A DNA stretch of 64,000 nucleotides, from contig NZ_SZQF01000001.1 of NCBI RefSeq assembly GCF_005869935.1, positions 961,698 through 1,025,697 on the forward strand. The letters run 5' to 3'. Both the position numbers and the translations under genes were made by a program. This document shows positions 52,276 to 61,829 of this stretch, in pieces. Within the stretch, counting starts at the first letter, position 1, and the number at the start of each line of letters is the position of its first letter. This DNA comes from Winogradskyella algicola. Its GTDB lineage: Bacteria > Bacteroidota > Bacteroidia > Flavobacteriales > Flavobacteriaceae. The notes under the pieces are model-generated. The model was not told the DNA's origin and did no database searches. It was given only the letters and a program-made list of their open reading frames with translations.

Positions 52276-52878
52276 TTATAAATCTAAAAGATATTGCTCT
52301 GGCAATAATCTAAACGATTTTCTATGATATTTTGTTATACCATATTTTTCTATTGCAGCTCTATGCTCTATGGTAGGATAGCCTTTATTTTTTTTCCAAT
52401 TATACATTGGAAATTCTTCATGGATTTTCTCCATATAAAGATCTCTATATGTTTTTGCTAAAATTGATGCAGCAGCAATATTCAGATATTTACTATCTCC
52501 CTTTATAATAGTTTGATGTGGTATAGTATTATAGGATTTAAATTTGTTTCCATCCACAATGATATAATCTGGTTTCGTGTTAAGTTGTGATATAGATCCA
52601 TGCATAGCTTTTATAGAGGCGTTTAATATATTTATTGTGTCTATTTCGTCTTCAAAAATGTGTTGTACACCATAAGACAAAGACTCTCTTTCTATTATAG
52701 GTTTTAACATCATTCTTTTTTTTTCCGAAAGTTGTTTAGAGTCGTTTAGTATACTATTATTGAAGTTTGAAGGCAATATGACAGCTGCAGCAGTAACAGG
52801 ACCAGCTAAACACCCTCTGCCTGCCTCGTCTGTGCCACATTCCAAATCAAAATTAGAGAATTGAGTTTTTAAGACCAA
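52276..52878 (-). CDS. rnhB: Ribonuclease HII
   Basis: 200 residues with TTG as apparent start (no in-frame ATG before the core; an ATT lies one codon upstream). The core motif [20 protein letters not shown] has the catalytic Asp-Glu pair, [10 protein letters not shown] follows, and YIIVDGNKF and the C-terminal [16 protein letters not shown] hold the other acidic residues. It cuts RNA in RNA-DNA hybrids and removes single ribonucleotides. A TAACTTTG promoter-like element lies about 20 bases upstream. Confidence 0.93.
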   Translation of the reverse strand: MVLKTQFSNFDLECGTDEAGRGCLAGPVTAAAVILPSNFNNSILNDSKQLSEKKRMMLKPIIERESLSYGVQHIFEDEIDTINILNASIKAMHGSISQLNTKPDYIIVDGNKFKSYNTIPHQTIIKGDSKYLNIAAASILAKTYRDLYMEKIHEEFPMYNWKKNKGYPTIEHRAAIEKYGITKYHRKSFRLLPEQYLLDL

Positions 52879-53093
52879 AATGTTAAAATTTGAACAAAGT
52901 TAAAATTTTAACGCAACCCTTTTACAGTTTTGGTATCTACGTAATGAGTTAAGCGTCAAAAAACACTAATTAAGTATTAATTAAGTTTTGTTGATGAAAT
53001 CGCAAAACCATTAACATTTTTTTGGCAAAAACGCTTGTTTATTTAATATTTAATTAAGATGTTTGCAACTAGACTAACTCAAATAATTGTTTT

Positions 53094-56000
53094 ATGAAAT
53101 TAAAGTTAACATGGTTATTAACGCTTTTTATGGCGTTCGTGATGCAATTTTCTTTTGCACAAGAAAAAATGGTCACAGGTACAGTTACTACAGAATCGGA
53201 TGGTTTACCCCTTCCGGGAGCTAGTGTAATTGTAAAGGGTACAACAAAAGGTGCTCAAACGGATTTTGATGGTAAATATACTATTGGAGTCAACTCAGGA
53301 GATGTTTTAGTTATATCTTACGTTGGTATGGAGCCTGTTGAGGTAACGATAGGCGCATCTAATGTGTATGATGTTGTTCTGAAAGAAGGTAACACTCTTG
53401 ATGAAGTTGTAGTTATTGGTTACGGTACAACAACAAAACAATCATTTGCTGGTACCGCTAGTGTGGTGAAAACAGAAAATATTGAAACCAAAAATTATTC
53501 TAATGTAACGCAGTCATTAGCGGGTGAGGCAGCAGGTGTAACAGTTATTAATACATCGGGTCAGCCAGGTACAACTTCAACTGTACGTATTAGAGGTTTT
53601 GCTTCGGTTAATGGAAACAGATCTCCACTCTATGTAATAGATGGTGTGCCTATTTTTAGCGCAACAAGTTTAAATGCCATAAACCCAAGTGATATTAAAA
53701 GTACTACAATATTAAAGGATGCAACTGCAACAGCCATTTATGGGTCAAGAGGTGCTAATGGAGTAGTATTAATTACTACTAAATCTGGTAGTGCTAATGA
53801 GTCTTACATAGAGGTAGATGTTAGAACAGGTATAAATACACAGGCTATTCCTAGATACGATGTGGTTAGATCTCCTGAAGAAGCTATAGGTTATGTGTGG
53901 GAAGGTTTGTACGGTAGAGCAATTGCTGACGGTGTTGCAGATCCTGTTGGTGTCGCAAACGCAAATTTATTCTCACCTAATGTTGTGGATCCTGGCTATA
54001 ACATGTGGAATGTAAACAATGTTGGGGAACTTATTGATCCTGCTACAAGAACTGTGAGAAATGGTGTAACAAGACGTTATACGCCACAACGTTACGAAGA
54101 CGCTGCTATCAGTGATTCTTACAGAACTCAAGTTGATTTTAGAATGGGTGGTGGTAACGAAGACACAAGATATTTCATCTCTGGTGGTTATTTAGATCAA
54201 GACGGTGTAGCTATTAATACAAATTATACAAGATATACAAGTAGATTAAACGTTACGTCTAAAGTTAAGGAGTGGCTATCTGTTACTTCCAATTTAGGTT
54301 ATGCTTATTCGAAAAGTTTAAACAATGGTCAAACAGATGGTGCTGAAAATCTTTTTGAGTTTGCAGATAAGATGCAACCGTTCTTCCCTGTCTTTCTAAG
54401 AGATAATAATTATCAGTTAGTGCCAGATCCAATTTTTGGTGGAAATCAATACGATTATGGTACGCCATCAGGATTTAGATCAAGACCTAATGCGGATTTA
54501 TTAAACCCTATTGGTTCAGCTCTTTTTGATTTCAATGGTTCTGAAAGACATGAATTCAACGGTAGTTTTAAAGCAGACTTTAAAATTACTGATAACTTGA
54601 AGTTTGAAACATCATTTGGTGCTCAGTATTTCAACGATGTATTCAAATCTGCTGGTAACCAATTTTATGGTGTAGCCGTAGGTAATGGTGGTGATCTATT
54701 TATAAGAGATACTGAAAGATTCAACTATAACTTCTTGCAACTTTTACGATATAACAACCAATTTGGTGATCATAATGTAGAAGTATTAGCCGCGCATGAA
54801 ACTAACGATTACCGTCAATCTCAAGAAACTGTTTTCAAAGGGGGTTCTGTTATACCAGGTATTTATGAGCTAGATAATTATGTAAATAATCTTTCATTAC
54901 CAACAGGTTTTGCTAGAGAGCGTACATTAGAGTCGTATTTCGGACAAGCTAATTACAACTTTAGAAATACATATTTCTTTACGGCTTCGTTTAGACGTGA
55001 TGGTTCCTCAAGATTTGCTGATCCAGCAAATAGATGGGATAATTTTGGTTCTGTTGGTGTGGCTTGGGTTTTATCTAATGAAGGTTTTCTTTCAGATAGT
55101 AATTTAATTTCATTCTTAAAGCTTAAAGCATCTTACGGTATTGCTGGTGATGAAGCAGGTGTTTCTTTTTACACTGGTGAAAACACTTTTGAAGCGCAAA
55201 ACTTAAATGGTAGTATATCTATAGCACCAGATGATTTAAGAGAGCCTGTTACTTGGGAGATTTCAAAAACATGGCAAGTAGGTTTAGAAGCTACATTAGG
55301 TAATTTCTTAGATGTTAATATAGACTACTTTGTTAAGGATACAGATAACCTATTCTTTGATCAGGCAGTGTCGTTATCAGCTGCTCCAATTGGTGGTGGT
55401 ACTATTCTAGTTAACGACGGTGTTTTAAGAAACTATGGTTTAGAATTTGATTTTACAGGTCATATTGTAAAAACCGAAGATTTTAAATTAGATCTTAATG
55501 TAAATGGTGCGATGTATGATAATGAAATGAGAGAGATGCCAATAGATGTGCAGACCGGAGAACCAGCTGTTTGGCAGCAAGAATTTGCTAGATATGGTTT
55601 AGCGGAAGGTCGCTCAATTTTTGACTTCTTTATGAGAGAATGGGCTGGTGTAGATCCTTCCGATGGTGCACCAATGTGGTATGTCTATTATGATGATGTA
55701 AATGGTAATGGTGTACTAGACTTAGGCGAAGGTGTTGGTCAAAATGCTACTACAGGAGCATTTGATGGTAATACAAACCTTGCAATATACAGAGACGCCA
55801 ACCCTGATGCTAACTTAAGAAGAACAACCACTAAGCAATATGCAGAAGCTACAAGTAAGTTTGTTGATAAATCAAGTATACCAGATGTTTCAGGTGCATT
55901 CAGATTAAGCGCTAATTATAAGAATTGGAATTTATCTACTCAATTTACTTATTCATTAGGTGGATGGGCTTATGATGCACAATATGCAGAATTAATGCAA

Positions 56001-56372
56001 GATAGATTTGGTGCTGCAGGTAATAACTATCATACTGATATCAGAAATCGTTGGCAACAACCTGGTGACATCACCAATGTGCCAAGACTTGCAGATGGTT
56101 TAGATCAGCAGAGTATTTCTACATCTACAAGATTTTTAACAAGATCTGATTTCTTAGCATTAAATAATGTAGTTCTTGGGTATACTTTTCCTAAGAGTAG
56201 TTTAGATAATATGGGTATAGACTTAGTTAATCTTTTTGTATCTGGGGATAATTTATTTATCTTTAGTAAAAGAGATGGTTTTAACCCAACAACGAGTGAA
56301 ACAGGTAATACAGGTAGAGGTCTTTATGCACCTTTAACAACTATTACTTTTGGCGTTAAAGTTAAATTTTAA
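53094..56372 (+). CDS. SusC/RagA-family TonB-dependent receptor
   Basis: 1092 residues. Signal peptide (LLTLFMAFVMQFSFAQ). CarboxypepD-reg-like domain (about 25-100: VTGTVTTESDGLPLPGASVI, TDFDGKYTIGV), TonB-box-like LDEVVVIGYGTTTKQ, plug (about 115-235, with VRIRGFASVNGNRSPLYVID) and a 22-strand barrel ending TITFGVKVKF. It imports a nutrient bound by the following SusD. No glycoside hydrolase lies nearby, so the substrate may be a peptide or other compound. Starts a + strand operon with SusD and a lipoprotein. Confidence 0.95.
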   Translation: MKLKLTWLLTLFMAFVMQFSFAQEKMVTGTVTTESDGLPLPGASVIVKGTTKGAQTDFDGKYTIGVNSGDVLVISYVGMEPVEVTIGASNVYDVVLKEGNTLDEVVVIGYGTTTKQSFAGTASVVKTENIETKNYSNVTQSLAGEAAGVTVINTSGQPGTTSTVRIRGFASVNGNRSPLYVIDGVPIFSATSLNAINPSDIKSTTILKDATATAIYGSRGANGVVLITTKSGSANESYIEVDVRTGINTQAIPRYDVVRSPEEAIGYVWEGLYGRAIADGVADPVGVANANLFSPNVVDPGYNMWNVNNVGELIDPATRTVRNGVTRRYTPQRYEDAAISDSYRTQVDFRMGGGNEDTRYFISGGYLDQDGVAINTNYTRYTSRLNVTSKVKEWLSVTSNLGYAYSKSLNNGQTDGAENLFEFADKMQPFFPVFLRDNNYQLVPDPIFGGNQYDYGTPSGFRSRPNADLLNPIGSALFDFNGSERHEFNGSFKADFKITDNLKFETSFGAQYFNDVFKSAGNQFYGVAVGNGGDLFIRDTERFNYNFLQLLRYNNQFGDHNVEVLAAHETNDYRQSQETVFKGGSVIPGIYELDNYVNNLSLPTGFARERTLESYFGQANYNFRNTYFFTASFRRDGSSRFADPANRWDNFGSVGVAWVLSNEGFLSDSNLISFLKLKASYGIAGDEAGVSFYTGENTFEAQNLNGSISIAPDDLREPVTWEISKTWQVGLEATLGNFLDVNIDYFVKDTDNLFFDQAVSLSAAPIGGGTILVNDGVLRNYGLEFDFTGHIVKTEDFKLDLNVNGAMYDNEMREMPIDVQTGEPAVWQQEFARYGLAEGRSIFDFFMREWAGVDPSDGAPMWYVYYDDVNGNGVLDLGEGVGQNATTGAFDGNTNLAIYRDANPDANLRRTTTKQYAEATSKFVDKSSIPDVSGAFRLSANYKNWNLSTQFTYSLGGWAYDAQYAELMQDRFGAAGNNYHTDIRNRWQQPGDITNVPRLADGLDQQSISTSTRFLTRSDFLALNNVVLGYTFPKSSLDNMGIDLVNLFVSGDNLFIFSKRDGFNPTTSETGNTGRGLYAPLTTITFGVKVKF

Positions 56373-56383
56373 AAAAAAGCGAT

Positions 56384-57880
56384 ATGAAAAAAAATGTAAT
56401 TTATTTATTATGTCTTACGACACTCTTTTTTATGGGGTGTGAAGAAGAATTTTTGGACAAAGATCCACAGGGTGATTTCATAACTCAAAGTCAGTTATCA
56501 GATGCGGCAGCTCTTAATCCTGGCCTTATTGACGGTACCTTACAAGGTGTTTACTCAACAATGATTTCTACTCAAACAGGAGGTACTACAGGACATGATG
56601 ACTTTGGTCACAAAGCCTATGATTTGTTTTCTGACTTTTTGTCGTCAGATATGGCGTTATCAGTTAGTACTTATGGATGGTACCGTGCAAGTATAACAGA
56701 AATGCAGTGTACAGAAGATTTTACCTTTGCTGACAACAGACAAGTGTGGCAGCATTATTATACAATCATTAGGGCTGCTAATACAGTAATTGCAACTCTA
56801 GGTGGCAATGATGCTGAACCAGAATTAGATGCTAACAAACACATACTTGGACAAGCATTCGCTCTAAGAGCTCACTCTTACTTCTATCTGACTCAGTATT
56901 TCTCTAATGATTACGACCCAAGTGCAGAAATATTACCTTTGTACTTAGAAGCTACAAATATTGGTCAAGCTAAGGAAGCTACCTCAGTGATTTATGCTCA
57001 GATGGAATTAGATTTAAACAGAGCCATCGATTTACTTTCTACGTTTAATCGTCCCTCTAAGTCTGCTGTAAATGCACCTGTTGCTAAAGCTATTTTAGCA
57101 TATGTTATTGCTTCTACTAGAGATACATCTAGATTACCAGAAGTTGTTTCTTTATGTAACGATGTTATAGCGGAAAGTGGTGCTTCAGTAATGAGTTCTT
57201 CTGAAGTCTTAGGTGGTTTTAATAATGTCTCTACTCCAGGATGGATCTGGGGATTTGATTTAACTAATGAAATAGGTTTAAATCTTGTCTCTTGGTGGGG
57301 TCAAGTTGACGCATTTTCATATAGCTACGCTTGGGCTGGAGATTATAAAGTTATTGATCAGTCTTTATTTGATGCTATACCAGCTAATGATGTAAGAAAA
57401 GCTCAATTTTTCGATAGTCCAGCTAATCCTAGACATTTACAGCCGTTTTTCAAATTTTATTCAGATCAAAGTAACGGAAATTATGGGGGAGCACCTCAGG
57501 TAACAACTTCTGATTATGTTTTCATGAGAATCGCTGAAATGCACTTACTAAAAGCAGAGTCTTTAGCAAAAATGGGACAAGACGGGCCAGCTAGAACTGC
57601 TTTAAGTGATTTGTTGACTCAGCGTTTACCAGACGTAACTTATTTAAATTCACTATCTGGTGAAGATTTATTAGACGAAATTCATTTACAAACTCGTATA
57701 GAGTTATGGGGTGAGGGTAAAGCTTATTTGGCTATGAAGAGAAATCAAAGATGTGTTACACGTGGTAGCAATCATTTATCTTTTGTTGGAGAAACAATCT
57801 GCCCAGATGAAGAGCGTTTTACTTTTGAAATTCCTGAACGTGAAATACAGTTTAATGTTTTAATTAACGAGCAGAACTAA
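56384..57880 (+). CDS. SusD/RagB-family nutrient-binding lipoprotein
   Basis: 498 residues. Lipoprotein signal (CLTTLFFMGCEEEFLDKDPQ, the latter part typical of SusD). TPR-like helical core with HILGQAFALRAHSYFYLTQY and the C-terminal LHLQTRIELWGEGKAYLAMK RNQR region. It forms the lid over the SusC barrel at the cell surface. It follows SusC by 11 bases. Confidence 0.94.
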   Translation: MKKNVIYLLCLTTLFFMGCEEEFLDKDPQGDFITQSQLSDAAALNPGLIDGTLQGVYSTMISTQTGGTTGHDDFGHKAYDLFSDFLSSDMALSVSTYGWYRASITEMQCTEDFTFADNRQVWQHYYTIIRAANTVIATLGGNDAEPELDANKHILGQAFALRAHSYFYLTQYFSNDYDPSAEILPLYLEATNIGQAKEATSVIYAQMELDLNRAIDLLSTFNRPSKSAVNAPVAKAILAYVIASTRDTSRLPEVVSLCNDVIAESGASVMSSSEVLGGFNNVSTPGWIWGFDLTNEIGLNLVSWWGQVDAFSYSYAWAGDYKVIDQSLFDAIPANDVRKAQFFDSPANPRHLQPFFKFYSDQSNGNYGGAPQVTTSDYVFMRIAEMHLLKAESLAKMGQDGPARTALSDLLTQRLPDVTYLNSLSGEDLLDEIHLQTRIELWGEGKAYLAMKRNQRCVTRGSNHLSFVGETICPDEERFTFEIPEREIQFNVLINEQN

Positions 57881-57898
57881 CTTTTTAATCCAATTTTT

Positions 57899-58642
57899 AT
57901 GAAAAAACTTTCAATTTATACTTTACTCACTCTATTCATCGCTACTTTCTATAATTGCGAAGAACAAGAGTTAGCATCAGAATTCAACTATGTGACTTTT
58001 GAAAGCGGTCCTACAAAGTTTGATGTTGTAAAAGACGCTACTTCAGATAGAGACATTAGTGTATATTCAGCAAATAAAACTGGTTCTGATCGTACATTTA
58101 TGATCCAGGTAGACCAAAGTTCTACATTATTAGCTAATTATACTGTGCCTAGTTCTGTTACGATTCCAGCAAATTCTAACGAAGGGACATTTTCCATATC
58201 AGTTACTGATGATGATAATCTAGGTTTTGTGACTCAGGAACTAATTCTAGATTTTGTCGATGAATCTGGAGTTAATTTGAGCGATCCACTTATTATAGAA
58301 GTAACAGAAGAGTGCTTGGATACAATAGTATCGTTAAGCCTAACATTTGATGACTGGGCTGAAGAGTGTACTTGGGAAATTTATGATTTAGCAGATACTT
58401 CTAGTCCAATTTTCTCAGGCGGAAACGGCGGTGAATATGATGCTCTAGATAATACCACATTTGGTTTGGATTTCTGTCTAGCATCTGGAAGTTATGGAAT
58501 CGTAGTATATGATTCTTATGGTGATGGTGGAACTACTTTTGAAGTTACATCTTTGGGATCTACTTTGGCGTCGGGAGCTGTTCCTGGTGGCAATCCTGCT
58601 AATGTTCCTACTCAAACTTCATCAACATTCACAATTAACTAA
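57899..58642 (+). CDS. Surface lipoprotein of the SusCD locus (Calx-beta-like)
   Basis: 247 residues. Lipoprotein signal (LFIATFYNCEEQEL). The N-terminal half is Calx-beta/DUF4843-like (RTFMIQVDQSS, SVTIPANSNEGTFSISVTDD), the C-terminal half is a second beta domain with GSYGIVVYDSYGDGGTTFEV, as in some metal-binding or PA14-like folds. It probably assists capture of the SusD ligand. Third gene of the operon; terminator follows. Confidence 0.78.
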   Translation: MKKLSIYTLLTLFIATFYNCEEQELASEFNYVTFESGPTKFDVVKDATSDRDISVYSANKTGSDRTFMIQVDQSSTLLANYTVPSSVTIPANSNEGTFSISVTDDDNLGFVTQELILDFVDESGVNLSDPLIIEVTEECLDTIVSLSLTFDDWAEECTWEIYDLADTSSPIFSGGNGGEYDALDNTTFGLDFCLASGSYGIVVYDSYGDGGTTFEVTSLGSTLASGAVPGGNPANVPTQTSSTFTIN

Positions 58643-58664
58643 AATTTTAATTAAAAATTAATGT

Positions 58665-58698
58665 AAAGCTACCTAATATATATTAGGTAGCTTTTTTT
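58665..58698 (+). terminator. Terminator of the SusCD operon
   Basis: AAAGCTACCTAATA-TA-TATTAGGTAGCTTT with T tract, 14-bp stem. Confidence 0.92.
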
Positions 58699-58749
58699 AT
58701 CTATGATTTCATTCAAAATATCTTTATATTGCATAAAAAATTAAAAAAA

Positions 58750-60729
58750 ATGATGAAAATGAGAAATTTTTTACTTTGCATAACTCTGTTATATGCATTT
58801 TGTACTTATGCGCAAACTGTAAATGGCAATATGTCAGAAGGAAATAGAGAGTTACTAGAACAGCTGAACGAACAGGAAAATTTAAGGATACAAAGAGTAA
58901 ATTACTTTTTAGCAAATAACCCTAATGTAAAGGCCACGCCAATAAATGATGGGATAACGCTCATGCATATTCATGATGTTGTTAATGGCAAACCAATCTA
59001 TAGATCTACTGATAATTTGGCAGCCGCAAGAGCAACAAAAACTGTTGAATTATGGACTGGAGGTAGCTTGGGTCTTGACTTAGATGGATCAGGAATGACT
59101 ATAGGTGTTTGGGATGGTGGTCCTGCCCAAGATACACACCCTGAATTTGATAACTCCTCAGGAACAGAATCTAGAGTGGCTATAATTGATAATGACATCG
59201 TTGATGGCGATACAGGTTTTAGTTCTCATGGAACTCATGTTACTGGTACCATTTCTGCTAATGGAACCAACGTAATTGCAAAAGGAATGGCCTCAGGTGT
59301 TAATGTAAAGTCATATAATTGGACAAGTGATGAATCAGAAATGGTTGCAGCCGTAAATGACCTCACTAATCCTATTATTATTTCTAATCACTCTTATGGC
59401 GTTCCTATTGATCAGGGAGGTGGGAACCAATTAGATGCTTCATTTATTGGAGCTTATACACAAAGCGCAAGAAACATTGATCTTATTGTAAGAAACAACC
59501 CTCAATATTTACCTGTTTTTTCAGCAGGTAACTCGGGTCAAGTAAGTTATCCTGGAGGAATGTTGTCTGGTTATGACAAATTAACTACTGATAAAAATGC
59601 TAAAAACAGTCTTGTAGTCGCTAATGCTAACCCTTCTGCTACTGAGCAGCCTCTCTTTAGTGGTAGCTATGAATTAACCAGTCTGTTCATCAATTCAAGT
59701 AGTAGTCAAGGTCCAACAGACGATTTAAGAATTAAGCCGGATATAGCTGCTGATGGCACAAATTTATTGTCTACTACACCAAATAATACTTATTCCACTT
59801 TTTCAGGAACTTCAATGGCATCACCCAATACTGCTGGCACCCTTGTGTTATTGCAGCAATATTATAACCAATTAAACAGTAGTTTTATGAATGCATCTAC
59901 ATTAAAAGGTTTAGTTTGTCATACTTCTATCGATGACAATTTAACTGTAGGGCCTGATCCGATTTTTGGATGGGGATTTTTAAATGCCAGAGATGCTGTT
60001 CAGACCATAGAAGATGCGCATAACTCACAATCAGTACTAGATGAGTTGAGTTTAAATCAGGGTGATACTTATACTTTCACATTTTCAGCAGAAGCTGGTG
60101 AAAAACTATCAGCAACTATATGTTGGACAGATATGCCAGGTGTAGTTTCTAACGGAACTGTTAATGATCCTACCCCAAGACTTGTCAATGACCTAGACTT
60201 AAGAGTTTCAGATGGAACTACTACATATTTCCCATGGAAACTCGATTTTTCCGGAAGTGCATTTTCTAATTCTAAGGCTGATAATACTGTTGATAATATT
60301 GAAAGAGTTGACATAGATGCACCAGTTAGTGGAATGTATACATTAACAGTGACTCATAAAGGAACATTACAAGGTAGTACTGGTGGCCCTTTCGATCCAC
60401 AGTCCCAAGACTTCTCTTTGATAATAACTGGAAATAATCTTACCTTAAGTTTAAATGAGAATGATTTGAATAGAAAGCTAACATTATTTCCTAATCCTTC
60501 TAACGGTGAGTTTACAGTAAGTTTTGAGTCAAATAGTAATAACTCAAACAACGATGTTAAGATTGAGGTTTATGATTTACAAGGTAGATTAGTACATGAT
60601 CAGATATTTAGAAACGAATCATTATTGTTTAATGAAACGATTACTTTAGATGATGCTAAGTCGGGTGTTTACATGGTTAATATTTTCGAAGGTGGTAGAA
60701 CCAGTTCACATAAGTTAATAATAAATTAA
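58750..60729 (+). CDS. Subtilisin-like (S8) protease with T9SS sorting domain
   Basis: 659 residues from ATG 58750 (58753 and 58759 also possible; TTG 58729 rejected). Signal peptide (MRNFLLCITLLYAFCTYAQ). S8 triad Asp122 (MTIGVWDGGPAQDTHPEF), His160 (SSHGTHVTGTI) and Ser355 (FSGTSMASPNTAGT). A P-domain-like beta region follows (about 450-570), then the T9SS type A sorting domain (KLTLFPNPSNGEFTVSFES ... GVYMVNIFEG). Secreted or surface-attached protease. It is next to the SusCD operon, which suggests peptides as its import substrate. Confidence 0.93.
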   Translation: MMKMRNFLLCITLLYAFCTYAQTVNGNMSEGNRELLEQLNEQENLRIQRVNYFLANNPNVKATPINDGITLMHIHDVVNGKPIYRSTDNLAAARATKTVELWTGGSLGLDLDGSGMTIGVWDGGPAQDTHPEFDNSSGTESRVAIIDNDIVDGDTGFSSHGTHVTGTISANGTNVIAKGMASGVNVKSYNWTSDESEMVAAVNDLTNPIIISNHSYGVPIDQGGGNQLDASFIGAYTQSARNIDLIVRNNPQYLPVFSAGNSGQVSYPGGMLSGYDKLTTDKNAKNSLVVANANPSATEQPLFSGSYELTSLFINSSSSQGPTDDLRIKPDIAADGTNLLSTTPNNTYSTFSGTSMASPNTAGTLVLLQQYYNQLNSSFMNASTLKGLVCHTSIDDNLTVGPDPIFGWGFLNARDAVQTIEDAHNSQSVLDELSLNQGDTYTFTFSAEAGEKLSATICWTDMPGVVSNGTVNDPTPRLVNDLDLRVSDGTTTYFPWKLDFSGSAFSNSKADNTVDNIERVDIDAPVSGMYTLTVTHKGTLQGSTGGPFDPQSQDFSLIITGNNLTLSLNENDLNRKLTLFPNPSNGEFTVSFESNSNNSNNDVKIEVYDLQGRLVHDQIFRNESLLFNETITLDDAKSGVYMVNIFEGGRTSSHKLIIN

Positions 60730-60762
60730 AACTTGCCTTTTACCTCAGAAGAAATTAGTAAT

Positions 60763-60800
60763 AAAAAACGTCCTTTCTAAATTTAGAAAGGACGTTTTTT
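60763..60800. terminator. Bidirectional terminator between convergent genes
   Basis: AAAAAACGTCCTTTCTAAA followed at once by its reverse complement, 19-bp perfect stem. Confidence 0.93.
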
Positions 60801-60855
60801 ATTTAACAGAACCCAAATCTATAAGAAACTTAAGTTTACGCTCAAAGAAGGTTAA

Positions 60856-61563
60856 TTATAGTTTTGAACCTTCACGAACTGAAATTAAAGAATCTAATTT
60901 TTTCTTAACAATGATTCCTTTTGGCGTGTTTTTTAAGTCATCCGATAAATTCTCAAACGCTTTATAATAGCCGTTTAGATCAACCTTTAGTTTATTAGTT
61001 TCTAGATTAATTAGATTAAGGCTAAAATAACTAGTTGGATTTCTTTTAATAAATATAAGTGGGTAATCTTGCATTGCTAAACTCGACTTTTCAAGTAATT
61101 TGTGAAGCGAATCTTTTTTTTGCTCATTCGAAAGTCCATACTTCCTGTAAGCCAAAACAATATTGTTACTCTCTTGTCTTATAGAGTCCATACCGGCTTG
61201 AAAGCGTAAAAAATCTTCGTTAGATTTAGATCCCGAAACCTGAGATAAATAAATATTGTTAATATTAAGATCAATTTTTATATCACTATCTTCAAGCATG
61301 AAGATTAATTGCCCTCGAGAATTAGAAGTAGATAGAAAATGAATTGTAGGTTCACTTATATTGCCTGTAATATTAAATTTCCCCTTCGTTACAATAGCCG
61401 TGTCAATTATTAGTTCTCTTCCGTCTTTATTTAAAGTTTTTAAATAAATAGTAGAACCATCTACTAATCCTGTTGCAGAACCTTTAATCTTGTAACCATC
61501 TTTGTCATTAGTACAAGAATATAATGCTAGAATAAAGAAAATGAAAATTAATAGTTGTCTCAT
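60856..61563 (-). CDS. DUF4369 lipoprotein lacking the thioredoxin domain
   Basis: 235 residues. Lipoprotein signal (IFFILALYSCTNDKDG). DUF4369 at about 25-120 (YKIKGSATGLVDGSTIYLKT, TKGKFNITGNISEPTIHFLS), then a helical stretch. In the usual TlpA-like family a thioredoxin domain begins after a sequence like GSKLAPDF; here the protein stops at EGSKL. No thioredoxin remnant follows in any frame before the terminator. So it ends at the domain border. Confidence 0.82.
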   Translation of the reverse strand: MRQLLIFIFFILALYSCTNDKDGYKIKGSATGLVDGSTIYLKTLNKDGRELIIDTAIVTKGKFNITGNISEPTIHFLSTSNSRGQLIFMLEDSDIKIDLNINNIYLSQVSGSKSNEDFLRFQAGMDSIRQESNNIVLAYRKYGLSNEQKKDSLHKLLEKSSLAMQDYPLIFIKRNPTSYFSLNLINLETNKLKVDLNGYYKAFENLSDDLKNTPKGIIVKKKLDSLISVREGSKL

Positions 61564-61829
61564 AATTATTTTAATTAGTTAGAATTGAATATTATTTGGA
61601 TAACATAATTTACTTTGTACAAAAATATCATTGTTTAACTTATTTACCATCTTAACAAAGTATATTATGACAAATAAGCTTAGATAACTTATTAGATAGT
61701 TTTTCTTCAATATTACTTCAGAGTAATAACTAATAAGAAAACGAAATTGTATTTTAGCCAAAAATTACAAGAAACAATCCTTGTTCTGCAATTAAGACAA
61801 TAAATAAAATTATACCTTGTTATTAGTAT
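61564..61829. other. AT-rich divergent spacer
   Basis: 266 bases between the DUF4369 gene (-) and the porin (+). No gene, terminator or repeat was recognised; promoters for both genes must lie here. Short AT-rich frames in it are not supported. Confidence 0.5.

Noticed and set aside
60801..60855. Frameshifted thioredoxin remnant after the DUF4369 gene
   Set aside because: Reading the - strand in all frames between the stop codon and the terminator gives no thioredoxin-like residues.
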